A stretch of 64,000 nucleotides of DNA from the NCBI RefSeq assembly GCF_023074835.1, contig NZ_JALLGW010000001.1, positions 558,001 through 622,000 on the forward strand, read 5' to 3'. Made by a program: the position numbers and the translations under genes. The stretch is from Halomarina salina. Its GTDB lineage: Archaea > Halobacteriota > Halobacteria > Halobacteriales > Haloarculaceae. The notes under the pieces are model-generated. The model did no database searches. It was not told where the DNA came from and saw nothing but the letters and a program-made list of their open reading frames with translations. Below, one piece after another: positions 31,190 to 39,692 of this stretch; position 1 is the stretch's first letter, and each line of letters opens with the position of its first letter.

Positions 31190-32056
31190 ATGCTCCGCCT
31201 CGCAGTCTGCACCGATGCAGAGACCCTCGCCCGTATCCGCGACCCGCTGGCCGAGCGAGATATCCAGGTCGAGTACGTCCGGCCCGACGAGCGGACGTTC
31301 GCGCTCGGCGACGACCCGACCGACCTCGGCGCGTTCGACGTGGGACTGGTCTACCCCACTCGACTCGCGGAGGGTGGCGTCGTCGACGCGGTGCTCGACG
31401 TACCGTGGGTGAACGACCGCGAGGCGGTGCTGCGCTCCCGGCACAAGGGTGAGGCGCTGGCCCGCCTCGCTCGCGCCGGGGTGTCCGTTCCCGAGTCGGT
31501 GGTCGTCTCGAACCCGACCGACGACGGAGCGCTCCGCGAGGCGTTCGAGCGGTTCGACGCTCCCGTCGTGGTCAAGCCGAACTCGACGACGCGGGGGACG
31601 GGCGTCACGAAAGTCCACGACGTGGACTCCTTCCTCGGCGTCACCGACTACCTCTCGCTGGTCCACGACTACCGCGCGACCGGCGACAAGTCCTTTCTCG
31701 TCCAGGAGTACCTGCCCGATGCGACCGACTACCGGGCGATGGTGGTCGACGGCGACTGCGTCGGCGCGGTCGAACGTCGCCTGCCCGACGAGGCACGCGA
31801 GGCGGGACAGTGGAAGCACAACGTCCACCGGGGGGCGCGGGCCGAGGGCGTCTCGCTCCCCGACGACCTGCGACGGGTCGCTGAGGACGCCGCGGCGGCG
31901 CTCGACGTGGACTATCTCGGCGTGGACCTCCTCGTGACCGACGACCGGGTCGTCGTCGGCGAGACGAACGCCCGGCCGACCGTCGACGACGAGACGAAGT
32001 ACGACGACGGGTTCTACGACGACCTCGCGGCGCTGGTTCGCTCGCGCGTGACGTGA
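31190..32056 (+). CDS. RimK-like ATP-grasp ligase
   Basis: 288 residues. An amino-terminal pre-ATP-grasp domain (LRLAVCTDAETLARIRDPLAERDIQV) leads to the ATP-grasp core: RSRHKGEALARLARAGVSVPESVVV, VVKPNSTTRGTGVTKV (P-loop-like Lys), FLVQEYLPD and VVVGETNARPTVDD (metal-binding Glu and Asn). This is closest to RimK/LysX-type enzymes that join an amino acid to a carboxylate through an acyl phosphate. The substrate is unknown; RimK itself adds Glu to ribosomal protein S6 in bacteria. No ATP-dependent zinc protease partner lies beside it. The ATG abuts the stop of the truncated PIN gene, so it may be expressed from the toxin-antitoxin promoter. Confidence 0.8.
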   Translation: MLRLAVCTDAETLARIRDPLAERDIQVEYVRPDERTFALGDDPTDLGAFDVGLVYPTRLAEGGVVDAVLDVPWVNDREAVLRSRHKGEALARLARAGVSVPESVVVSNPTDDGALREAFERFDAPVVVKPNSTTRGTGVTKVHDVDSFLGVTDYLSLVHDYRATGDKSFLVQEYLPDATDYRAMVVDGDCVGAVERRLPDEAREAGQWKHNVHRGARAEGVSLPDDLRRVAEDAAAALDVDYLGVDLLVTDDRVVVGETNARPTVDDETKYDDGFYDDLAALVRSRVT

Positions 32057-32084
32057 AGCGGTCTCGGGTCGACGACCGCGAGCG

Positions 32085-32975
32085 TCAGCCCTCGACGACG
32101 CCGACGTAGAGCAACAGCAGCGCGAACAGTCCGACGACGGCGGCGAGGTACCAGCCGTAGACGCCGCCAGTGAGCACGACAGCCGCGCCACAGACTACGA
32201 GCAGGCAGAAACCGAGCGCACTCGCGGCGAGTCGGACCTGCGGGTTCGACCGCCGACCGCCGGGGTCGGGGTCGTCGGGGTCGGTGGCAGTGGCGTCGAA
32301 GACGGCCGCCGCGTCGGCCGCGTGTTCGGTCGGCACCGGAATCCAGCGTGGGTTCGAGAGCGACCCGGGACGGCGTGGGTAGCGCAACCGGAACACCACG
32401 AACGGGCCGAGCCGAGTACGTTCGTACCCCGAGAACCCGTCGAACGACTGCGCGACGGACGCCGGTTCGACGACGTACGTCCGGCTCGACGGGTCGAGCC
32501 TGGCCTCGGTGGAGACGAAAGCGACGACGACCGCCGCACCGAACCCGACGGCGATGAGCGCCGGGGCAGCCGGGAACCACAGGTACGCCGCGATGGCCAC
32601 GACGAGCGCGCCAGGTGTGGCGACGGCGAACCGGGAGCGGCGTGTCGACGGGTGACGACGGCGCTCCAGCCTACGCACCTCGGTGTCGAAGAGGTACAGC
32701 GCGCCGACTGGCGAGAGGACGACGCGGAGCGTTCCGAACGCGACTGCGAGGACGAACACGACTAACGCGCCGGGAGAGAGACCACCGGTGAGGACCGACC
32801 CCAGTATCGCGAGCGTCGCCAGCGCGACCAGGACGACGACCGTCGCGGCGCTCGCCAGCGCGGTCCGGACGAGCGCGACCCACCGCAGCCAGCGTACCGT
32901 CGTCGGGTCGTACTGCCACTCGACGGGCGGTGGCGTCGACGTAGCTGGAGGGTCGTCCGTCCGGGGGGAGGGCAT
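32085..32975 (-). CDS. Multi-pass membrane protein, unknown function
   Basis: 296 residues from the ATG at 32975; a GTG just before it is the alternative. About six membrane segments in three pairs (about 38-62 and 68-90; 118-135 and 138-155; 250-268 and 272-293). A soluble region of about 90 residues between pairs 2 and 3 (SSRTYVVEPASVAQSFDGFSGYERTRLGPFVVFRLRYP) looks like a beta-rich domain resembling a PH-like fold. No signature motif. Convergent with the ATP-grasp gene, 28 bases apart. Likely conserved in haloarchaea. Confidence 0.65.
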   Translation of the reverse strand: MPSPRTDDPPATSTPPPVEWQYDPTTVRWLRWVALVRTALASAATVVVLVALATLAILGSVLTGGLSPGALVVFVLAVAFGTLRVVLSPVGALYLFDTEVRRLERRRHPSTRRSRFAVATPGALVVAIAAYLWFPAAPALIAVGFGAAVVVAFVSTEARLDPSSRTYVVEPASVAQSFDGFSGYERTRLGPFVVFRLRYPRRPGSLSNPRWIPVPTEHAADAAAVFDATATDPDDPDPGGRRSNPQVRLAASALGFCLLVVCGAAVVLTGGVYGWYLAAVVGLFALLLLYVGVVEG

Positions 32976-33013
32976 CACCGGTGGTTAGCAGGACGACACG
33001 AAAAGCGTCGGGG

Positions 33014-34141
33014 TCAGCGCCACCACTCGGTGCGGCGCTCGGCGGCGGAGGTCGTCTCCCGGAGCGGTTCGGGGTACTCCGCGTCGCTATCGAGGCTCAG
33101 GCCGCGGCCGACCCACCGGGCGACGTGCCAGGCGACGGCCTCGGTGTCGAGGTTCGCGATGGTGACCTCCAGTTTCGAGTACGTCTCCAGTCGGCCGTCG
33201 CCGTCGGGGTCGTACCCCTCCACCCGACCGCACGACCCACGGCGGGTCCCACACTGCAGGTCGTCCGCGAACCGGACCACGACGTCCGCCCGGCCGGGGT
33301 CGTCGACCCGGACGAACGAGACGTTCTCGGGGACGGTCCCCTCGGCGCCGTCCTCGAAGTAGCCGAGTGCGGCGGCCACCTGGCGCTCGGTCGCCTGCCG
33401 GTCGTCGGCGTCGCCGTAGTCGACGTACACCGAGAGCGTCGAGTGGTTCCACGCGAGTTCGCGGTCGGTCGCGTCGGTCTTCGGCTGGGTCGTGAGCATC
33501 GTCTCGCCCGCCATCACCTCGCTGGGTTCGTCGTCGTGGCCGAGTCCCAGCGTGTGACCGAGTTCGTGTTCGAGGACGAGCGTCGTCGAGTTCGCGTCGA
33601 AGCCCGTCTTGATGCGCACGACTGCGGGCCGGTCGACCGGACCGCGGGTGATGTACGGCGCACAGCCAGCGACGTGCTGTTCGCGCCCGCAGTCGCGGAT
33701 GTCGTCGACGAACTGCACCACGAGGTCCGCGTCGCTGGTGTCGCTATCCTCGTCCAGCAGTCGGTAGTCGACGGCGTAGCCCGCGTAGTGGCGCGAGTTC
33801 GCCTCCCAGAAGTCGAGCGCGTCGCGGACGGCCGGGCGGACGTCGCGGCCGGCCGAGACGTTCGCGTCGTCGACGGCGACGGTCAGCGTCTCCTCGTCGT
33901 ACGGGTTGTCGACGGCGGGGACGGGCGTCGACCCGTCGTTCCACGCGGCGTCCCGCACGTCCCGTTCCTCGCCGTCGCCGTCGGAGCCGTCGTCCGGCGT
34001 CGAGCCGGTTCGCGGCGGTTGGGTGGCGTCACCGGGCGTCTCCACGTCACCCTCGCCCGGTTCGGGGAGGGAGACGGGAGCCGAACAGCCCGCGACGACG
34101 ATACACAGGAGGACGGCGAGAACGGCGACCCGTGTTCTCAT
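33014..34141 (-). CDS. Matrixin-like zinc metalloprotease lipoprotein, tandem domain
   Basis: 375 residues. A lipobox signal (LLCIVVAGC, Cys19) and an acidic linker are followed by a metzincin domain whose zinc site HELGHTLGLGH (residues 192-202) is complete; the Met-turn is likely EVM near residue 209. A second copy of the domain follows (about 235-360): FADDLQCGTRRGSCGRVEGY parallels DDIRDCGREQHVAGCAPYI, but its metal motif has decayed to HVARWVGRGLS. The first copy should be an extracellular lipid-anchored protease, the second an inactive copy. Target unknown. The gene is transcribed alone; upstream lie the structured repeat and rnpB. Confidence 0.8.
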   Translation of the reverse strand: MRTRVAVLAVLLCIVVAGCSAPVSLPEPGEGDVETPGDATQPPRTGSTPDDGSDGDGEERDVRDAAWNDGSTPVPAVDNPYDEETLTVAVDDANVSAGRDVRPAVRDALDFWEANSRHYAGYAVDYRLLDEDSDTSDADLVVQFVDDIRDCGREQHVAGCAPYITRGPVDRPAVVRIKTGFDANSTTLVLEHELGHTLGLGHDDEPSEVMAGETMLTTQPKTDATDRELAWNHSTLSVYVDYGDADDRQATERQVAAALGYFEDGAEGTVPENVSFVRVDDPGRADVVVRFADDLQCGTRRGSCGRVEGYDPDGDGRLETYSKLEVTIANLDTEAVAWHVARWVGRGLSLDSDAEYPEPLRETTSAAERRTEWWR

Positions 34142-34254
34142 CTACACCGTATACAGGTAGGAACGGGATGACCCTTGTGGCCTGAAGGTTAGTCCGGATG
34201 ACGTGTCGGAGACCGGGCGACGAGGCAGGGCAGCGGTATCACCAGCGCACTCGG

Positions 34255-34424
34255 TGCGAGCGAACGAAGTGAGCGAGCGGGCCACGGAACCTTCGAGGAC
34301 GCGAGTGAAACGAGCGTTCGAGGAGGTGACTCCGGTTTTTAGTCCAGGTTTTACCAGTGAGTCGGCTGGTGGCCGCCGGGCAACGTGAGGCGTGCTACCA
34401 GCCCGCGAGCGCAGTAAAACGTGG
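34255..34424. repeat. Structured repeat element, copy 2
   Basis: It starts CGAGCGAACGAAGTGAGCGA and again reaches GGTTTTTAGTCCAGGTTTT. Outer stem TTTTAC (34349-34354) pairs with GTAAAA (34414-34419); inner stem GGCTGGT (34364-34370) pairs with ACCAGCC (34397-34403). Compared with copy 1 the outer G-C pair has become A-T and the inner stem is rewritten, while GAGGCGTG and GCGAGCGCAG are unchanged. On the minus strand it begins directly at the 3' end of rnpB. It could be a 3' processing or terminator structure or an inserted repeat. Confidence 0.75.
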
Positions 34425-34425
34425 C

Positions 34426-34779
34426 GGGCTGCGAGCCGTAAGCCCCCTTCTGTTCTGACCGGCATTCGGCTGAGCGCCCGCGACAGGCCGACCGTGCTGG
34501 TCGTCTGCCGGGCTACCTTGACGTCGCGGGCTTGCACCGGCGAGGGTTCGCCGTTCCATCCGTTCTCTCCGTTCTTCCCTCGGCGGGTCGACTCGCTTCC
34601 CTCGCGGGTCGCTTCTCGCGCCTCATGGGTCCCGGAGAGGGGTCTCGTTTCTGTTCCATAGCCGACGGTCTCCCGTCCCGGGCGTGTGCCCGGTCGCCTG
34701 CCCGGCCGGTGGGGGGACTTTCCTCGTTTGCGTCACGTGGCGAACCACGCGCGCCACGGTGGCCGGTCACTCGCTGCCC
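34426..34779 (-). ncRNA. rnpB: RNase P RNA
   Basis: About 354 bases. Read on the minus strand, CR-I GAGGAAAGTCCCCCCAC (near 34709-34725), CR-IV CGGTGCAAGCCC (34528-34539) and CR-V AACAGAAGGGGGCTTAC (34438-34454) are all present. P1 closes as GGGCAGCGAG at the 5' end with CTCGCAGCCC at the 3' end (one A-A mismatch), which sets the ends. It is the catalytic RNA that cuts 5' leaders from tRNA precursors, in archaea of type A. It follows the nicotinate phosphoribosyltransferase gene by 46 bases but a CTTAGG box at about 34805 may be its own promoter. Protein-like frames across it are shadows. Confidence 0.92.
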
Positions 34780-34825
34780 AGACGTACCTAACCCACAGCG
34801 TGGCCTAAGTCGTTCGGTTAGTCGA

Positions 34826-35971
34826 CTACTCGGTCCCGGTGGCGAACCCGACTCGCTCGGCGTCCCTCGCGGCACGCTCGGCGGCCGCGTCGACGTCGAA
34901 GTCGGCGACCACCTCGCCGTCGCGGACCAGCGGTTCGAGCAGCGACTCGGCGTCCTCGGGGGCGTCGTCGTCCGCCGGCAGGACGAGGTGCTCGCCGTCG
35001 GCGGTGCGGTAGACGGCCTTCGGACCCGGCAGTTTCCCGCGTTTCGCTCCCCGCTCGCCCGCCACCTCGACGATGTCCAGCGCGAAGTCGATGGGGTCGG
35101 CGTTCGAGACGAACCCGCCGACGCCGAACCCGTCGGCCACGTCGCGTAGTTCGCGGAGTTCGTCGGGGCCGAGGCCGCCCGAGCAGAACACCTCGACGTC
35201 GTCGTAGCCCGCGTCGTCGAGTTTCCAGCGCACCTCGCGGACGATGTGGCGGAAGTCGCCGCGACGGGAGCCGGTGGTGTCGAGACGGACGCCGTCCAGG
35301 TCGATGGTCTCGGCCGCTCTGAGGGACTCGTCGGTCTCGTCGGTGTAGGTGTCGCAGAGCGCGATTCGCGGGGTCCCCTCGGGCGACGCCTCGTCGAACG
35401 CCGTCCACGCCGCCTCTTGCTCGCCGGGGCCGAAGCAGATGACCAGCGCGTGGGGCATCGTCCCCGACGCCTCCCGGTCCAGATGTTCGCCCGCAGCGAC
35501 GTGCGAGAAGCCGTCGAACCCGCCGACGAGCGCCGAGCGCTCTATCATCGTCGCGATGGCCGGGTGGACGTGGCGCGCACCGAAGGAGAGCAGCGAGGAG
35601 TCGGGGGCCGCGCGACGCGCTTCGAGGGCGCTCGTCGCGACGCCGGAGGCGTGCGAGAGGAACCCCAGCAGGGACGTCTCGTAGCGCGCGAAGTCGGTGT
35701 AGGTGCCCTCGATGCGCATGACGGGGCCGCCGTCGAACAGCGTCCCCTCCGGGATGGCGTCGACGTCGACCGGGAGGCCCGAGAGCAGTTCGGCGGCGTT
35801 CTCGACCCCGGTGAACAGTTCGAACTCGCCGTCGGGGAACTGGTCGGCCGTCACTTCCGCGACGACGTGCGGGTCCCGGTCGGCGTGACGGAGGGCGGCG
35901 ACGGTCCGGTCGAAGTAGGCGTCGGTCGCCGTCCCCTCGCGGATGGCCTCCGCGGAGACGATGTCGAACAT
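34826..35971 (-). CDS. pncB: Nicotinate phosphoribosyltransferase
   Basis: 381 residues from the ATG at 35971; 65 in-frame codons upstream are basic and rejected. The family markers are DAYFDRTVAALR near the start, the substrate loop LSFGARHVHPA near residue 155, VRLDTTGSRRGDF (PRPP-binding Asp and phosphate loop) near 265 and EVFCSGGLGPDEL near 292. It converts nicotinic acid and PRPP to nicotinate mononucleotide, an NAD salvage step feeding NadE. Nicotinamidase lies 3.7 kb away and nadE 16 kb away. The length and lack of an amino-terminal domain match the archaeal type. Confidence 0.92.
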   Translation of the reverse strand: MFDIVSAEAIREGTATDAYFDRTVAALRHADRDPHVVAEVTADQFPDGEFELFTGVENAAELLSGLPVDVDAIPEGTLFDGGPVMRIEGTYTDFARYETSLLGFLSHASGVATSALEARRAAPDSSLLSFGARHVHPAIATMIERSALVGGFDGFSHVAAGEHLDREASGTMPHALVICFGPGEQEAAWTAFDEASPEGTPRIALCDTYTDETDESLRAAETIDLDGVRLDTTGSRRGDFRHIVREVRWKLDDAGYDDVEVFCSGGLGPDELRELRDVADGFGVGGFVSNADPIDFALDIVEVAGERGAKRGKLPGPKAVYRTADGEHLVLPADDDAPEDAESLLEPLVRDGEVVADFDVDAAAERAARDAERVGFATGTE

Positions 35972-36135
35972 GGATACCCCGAGGTACACGTCAAGTACGC
36001 AAAAAGCGGGCGGGTCGCGGGTCGCTGACGATGGCGACGCGAATCGCGTCAGCACCGAGGCGACAGGGCGTTTCGGCTCCGACGGTCGAGTCTCGGGACG
36101 AGCAGTCCGGGCGGGGACACCGACGAGAGGAAACC

Positions 36136-36142
36136 GTATAAG
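36136..36142 (+). promoter_or_regulatory. Leaderless promoter
   Basis: GTATAAG lies about 27 bases before the ATG at 36165. Confidence 0.5.
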
Positions 36143-36164
36143 CGAAAGAGATAGAGTATCCAAC

Positions 36165-36551
36165 ATGAATGGATCCCTCTACGATCGGTCGACCATCGTG
36201 ACCGTTCTCTGCACGCTCGGTGTGCTCGTCGTGATGCGCCGGGCGCTGGAGCGATTCGTCGGGGGCGAGCCACTCGGCGACGAGCTATCGATGCTCGTCG
36301 TCGGGACGCTCGTCCTGGTGTCGATAGCCGGATTCCGGGTCGCGGACTGGACGAAGGGGAACGGCCACCTCACCGACAGACAGGACAGAGTTGCACTCCT
36401 GTCGCTGCTCGGCGTCGTCATCGGCGGGTGCGTGGCCGTGCTCTACTACCTCCCCCACGCCCCCGAGGCGATCGGGGTGCTCATCGTCGCCGTTCCGGGG
36501 GCGCTGATACTCCTCCGCGACACGTTCTCCGGAAGAGCGCCGAGCAGGTGA
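36165..36551 (+). CDS. Membrane protein, four segments, unknown function
   Basis: 128 residues from the ATG at 36165, supported by a TATAAG box at leaderless distance. Hydrophobic segments at about 10-25, 42-56, 75-93 and 98-115 are separated by polar loops (DWTKGNGHLTDRQDR). Arg residues in the first loop and tail suggest the ends are cytoplasmic. I recognise no family. It is convergent with the Hvo_1808-like gene, 76 bases apart. Confidence 0.65.
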   Translation: MNGSLYDRSTIVTVLCTLGVLVVMRRALERFVGGEPLGDELSMLVVGTLVLVSIAGFRVADWTKGNGHLTDRQDRVALLSLLGVVIGGCVAVLYYLPHAPEAIGVLIVAVPGALILLRDTFSGRAPSR

Positions 36552-36627
36552 CCGAGGGAGCGTAGCGGCTCGAAGAGACGGCTCTTCCACACGTCACCCA
36601 TGACGGCCGCTGGTAGGACTAGCCGAC

Positions 36628-37929
36628 TCACCCGCTCCCGTGGACCGCGTCCAGGTCGGCGCGCGTCGGCGCGTTGACGACGGTGACCGTCGCGCCGTCG
36701 CGCGTCACCCGGAAGGCGTCGGCGTACGGTCCGGACGGGACGACGTAGACGTCGCCAGCGGGACGCGTCGCGTTCTTCGAGGTCAGGAGGTCGCGATACG
36801 CGCCCACGAACTCGCGGGCGTCGCCCTCGGAGTCCCACGCCAGTCGCCAGACGTAAGCGCTCTCGCCCGTCTCCGCGTTCCGGTAGGGGACGAGCTGGTC
36901 GCCGGCCCAGCCCGTCGAGGCGGGGTGGGAGTAGTCGTACCGCTGGTGGTCCTCCAGCACGCCGTTCGTCTGGAGCATGGTGTAGACGCCCACCTCGCCG
37001 AGTCGGTCGGTCGGCGGGTCGCGGCCGAGGCGCGTCCAGTCGTCGGCCGACTCGTCGGCGACGGTCACGTCGGCGACCGGTTCGTCGGGGTAGCGTGCGG
37101 GGTGGATGGTCTGTTCGGTGCTGTCGGGGAACTGTTCGTACGCGTCGTTCACCGCCTCCCAGCCGCCCCGGTCGTGGATGGCGCGGACGAACGCCGGGCC
37201 GTCGACGTACGGCTGGATGATGGCCTGGTAGATGCCGCGGTTGAACGACCCCGGCGCGTCGGGACCGTCGGGCCGGGCGAGGCAGTCCCACTCGCTCTCG
37301 CAGCGCTCGCTGTACAGCGACTCGACGTAGTTGGCGTCGCCCTCGACGAGGCCCTCGCGGGCGCGCGACCCGTCGAACGTCGGCGTGCGCGGCCCGAACC
37401 CGAGGTGCTGGTCCTGCAGCGCGTGGAGCAGTTCGTGAGCGAGCGTCCGGGTGTCGAGCGTCGGCGTCTCGCTGTCGCTGACGATGACGATGCGCCCGTT
37501 CGAGTAGAAGCCGACGACCGAGTCGCCGAAGACGGTGTCGTAGGCGGCGGTGGCGTCCGCGTCCTCGCCGACGGTGAACAGCGCCTCCCAGCGCTGGTTG
37601 ACCAGAGCGCGTTCGCCCGCTCCGGGCGTCCCGGCGTCGCCCGACTGGTACTCCTCGCGGGTCACCAGTTCGACCGTCACCGTCTCCTCGAACTCCAGCC
37701 CGCGAACCTCCTCGACACGGGCCATCGTCCGGGCGAGCACCGCGTCGCGTTCGCTCGCGTTGAGGCCGTCGCCCGTCGTCACCGGGAGCGAGTCGGTGGC
37801 GTTGTAGCCCGCCTCGTAGCCCAGCCCCTCGTTCGGGTCGGGCGTCGACGGCCCGATGCTCGGGAGCGAACAGCCGGCGAGGACGGACAGGACGACGAGG
37901 ACCGCACAGCAGACTGCGGGGCGTCGCAT
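36628..37929 (-). CDS. Hvo_1808-family surface lipoprotein with HExxH
   Basis: 433 residues. The lipobox LSVLAGC (Cys20) predicts lipid anchoring; unlike its neighbour it has no PGF-CTERM tail. The family layout is GLGYEAGYNATDSLPV, NASERDAVLARTMARVEEVRGLEFEE, then LAHELLHALQDQH near residue 162, which is a zincin-type HExxH. LVEGDANYVESLYSERC and PAFVRAIHDRGGWEAVNDAY follow, with conserved Cys residues. Its closest relative is the next upstream gene, so the pair arose by duplication. It may be a surface metallopeptidase, although no activity is shown for the family. Confidence 0.8.
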   Translation of the reverse strand: MRRPAVCCAVLVVLSVLAGCSLPSIGPSTPDPNEGLGYEAGYNATDSLPVTTGDGLNASERDAVLARTMARVEEVRGLEFEETVTVELVTREEYQSGDAGTPGAGERALVNQRWEALFTVGEDADATAAYDTVFGDSVVGFYSNGRIVIVSDSETPTLDTRTLAHELLHALQDQHLGFGPRTPTFDGSRAREGLVEGDANYVESLYSERCESEWDCLARPDGPDAPGSFNRGIYQAIIQPYVDGPAFVRAIHDRGGWEAVNDAYEQFPDSTEQTIHPARYPDEPVADVTVADESADDWTRLGRDPPTDRLGEVGVYTMLQTNGVLEDHQRYDYSHPASTGWAGDQLVPYRNAETGESAYVWRLAWDSEGDAREFVGAYRDLLTSKNATRPAGDVYVVPSGPYADAFRVTRDGATVTVVNAPTRADLDAVHGSG

Positions 37930-37932
37930 GCG

Positions 37933-39612
37933 TTACTCGCGTCGGGCGAGCGCCGCGACGGTCAGCAGGGCGAGCACCGCGACGACGACGCCGAAGCCGG
38001 GACCGGAGCCGTCGGAGGAGTCGGTGGTCGTGACGGCGTCAGCCGTCCCGTTCTCGCCACCCTCGCTCGTGTCACCGTCGGTGCCGTTACTCGTCGTGTC
38101 GGTGCCGTTCTGCACCGCCTGGACCGTGATGGAACTGTCGACGCCCGAGAGGTCGTCGACGGTCGGCGCGTTGACGATGGTCGTCGTGTTCCCGTCGACG
38201 GTGACGTGGAACGCGTCGGCGAAGCCGCCGTCTTCGACGACCCACGTGTTCTGGCCGGCCTGGGTCGCCCCCTCGTACTGGAGGAGGAGCTGGTAGCCCT
38301 CACGGAACTCCTGGGCCTCCTCGGGGGAGTCCCAGTGCATCTTCCAGACGTAGCCCGTCTCGTTGGTCGACGCCGAGTCCTCGGTGACGTACGGCAGGAG
38401 CTTGTCGCCGTCCCAGCCGCTCGTCCACGGCTGTTCGTACTTCAGGGGGTCGAACGAGTCGACCTGGTTCGACCCGTTCAGGTTGTAGATGTCGCGGGGA
38501 CCGAGCAGCCCGCCGGTGAACTGCGTCTCGAACGAGGGAGCCATGAACATCGCGGCGAGGCCGGCCTCGCCGAACTCCGCGTAGTCGACGCTCCCCTCCA
38601 GGTCGAGGACGTTCCACTGCTCGTTCGACCGGTCGGTGATGTTGACCTGCGTCGGCGCGTCCTGCTCGTACTTCTCGGGGTGGATGGTCTGCTCGGTCGA
38701 GGCGGGCGGGTTCTCGTAGATGGCGTTGACCGCCTCCCAGCCACCGCTCTCGTGGATGGCGCGGACGAACGCCGGGCCGTCGCTGTACGGCTGGTAGATG
38801 GTCAGGTAGAGCCCCCAGCTCGGCGGGGCCTGGCTCGCGCCGGAGCCGTTCGAACTCCCCGCCGTATCGGTGAGACAGTTGCCCCAGCCGTTCTGGGTGT
38901 CCTCGGGGGAGCCACACCGCTGTTCGTAGAGGTAGTCGACGTAGTTGCCGTCACCCTCGAGGATACCGTCGATAGCGTTGTGCTGCTCGCGGGTCGACTG
39001 GTCGAACGACTCGATGTCGAACTGCTGGTCCTGCAGCGCGTGGAACAGCTCCTGGGAGAGCGTCACCTCGTTCAACTGCGGGGACTCGCTGTTCTCCGAG
39101 ACGACGACGATGCGGTCCTCGGTGGGGCTGTAGTAGCCGCCGACCGTCGCCCCCTGGTTCGCCTGCTGGACGGAGACGGCGTCTGTGGACTCGTTGACCA
39201 TGAACATCGCCTCGTACTTCACGTTCTGGTGGAGACGGTCCTTCGCGGAGGTGTTGCTCGACCGCTGGTTCGTCTCCTCCTGAAGCTCTTCGCGGGTGTA
39301 GATCTCGACCGGAACGTCCTGTTCGAACTCCAGCTGGCGGACCTCCTCGACGCGGGCCATCGCCCGCGCGACGACGGCGTCGAGTTCACCGTCGTCGAGG
39401 CCGTCGCTCGGGTCCACGTCGATGCTCTCGTTGTACCAGTAACCGTTCTCCCAGCCGAGGACGTCGGAGTCGGGGTCGGAGGGCGCTCCGTCTTGGACCG
39501 AGTCGGAGGCCACGTCGCTCGTGGGGACCGAATCGGGGGTGGCGAGCGCCGTCGCGGGTGCCAGCACCGTGAGCACCGCGAGGGCGACCGCCAGCAGTGC
39601 AGGGCGTCGCAT
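37933..39612 (-). CDS. Hvo_1808-family surface protein with PGF-CTERM tail
   Basis: 559 residues from the ATG at 39612. A Sec signal peptide ends near residue 25 (TALATPDS). The body parallels the downstream gene (VVARAMARVEEVRQLEFEQDV, PAFVRAIHESGGWEAVNAIY), but the metal motif reads LSQELFHALQDQQ, so the first His of HExxH is Gln. An Asn/Thr/Gly-rich glycosylation-like linker then leads to GSGPGFGV, a membrane segment and a basic end, the ArtA-processed PGF-CTERM signal. Only three bases separate it from the next gene, so the two are one operon. Probable structural surface protein or inactive enzyme. Confidence 0.8.
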   Translation of the reverse strand: MRRPALLAVALAVLTVLAPATALATPDSVPTSDVASDSVQDGAPSDPDSDVLGWENGYWYNESIDVDPSDGLDDGELDAVVARAMARVEEVRQLEFEQDVPVEIYTREELQEETNQRSSNTSAKDRLHQNVKYEAMFMVNESTDAVSVQQANQGATVGGYYSPTEDRIVVVSENSESPQLNEVTLSQELFHALQDQQFDIESFDQSTREQHNAIDGILEGDGNYVDYLYEQRCGSPEDTQNGWGNCLTDTAGSSNGSGASQAPPSWGLYLTIYQPYSDGPAFVRAIHESGGWEAVNAIYENPPASTEQTIHPEKYEQDAPTQVNITDRSNEQWNVLDLEGSVDYAEFGEAGLAAMFMAPSFETQFTGGLLGPRDIYNLNGSNQVDSFDPLKYEQPWTSGWDGDKLLPYVTEDSASTNETGYVWKMHWDSPEEAQEFREGYQLLLQYEGATQAGQNTWVVEDGGFADAFHVTVDGNTTTIVNAPTVDDLSGVDSSITVQAVQNGTDTTSNGTDGDTSEGGENGTADAVTTTDSSDGSGPGFGVVVAVLALLTVAALARRE

Positions 39613-39692
39613 ACCACTGGTACACCGGGCCACACAATGAAACCCCTGTTGTCGACGTGACGGTTTTTTCGCCCCGGTCCGTACACCCGGGC

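Noticed and set aside
34513-34875. Protein-coding frames across 34.4-34.8 kb on both strands
   Set aside because: The region is RNase P RNA, with CR-I, CR-IV and CR-V in the right order and a closing P1 stem.
36640-39660. Open frame of 1006 codons on the plus strand across both Hvo_1808-like genes
   Set aside because: It is antisense to two genes with signal peptides and conserved motifs. Long antisense frames are expected in GC-rich DNA, and its translation is low-complexity Val/Arg/Asp.
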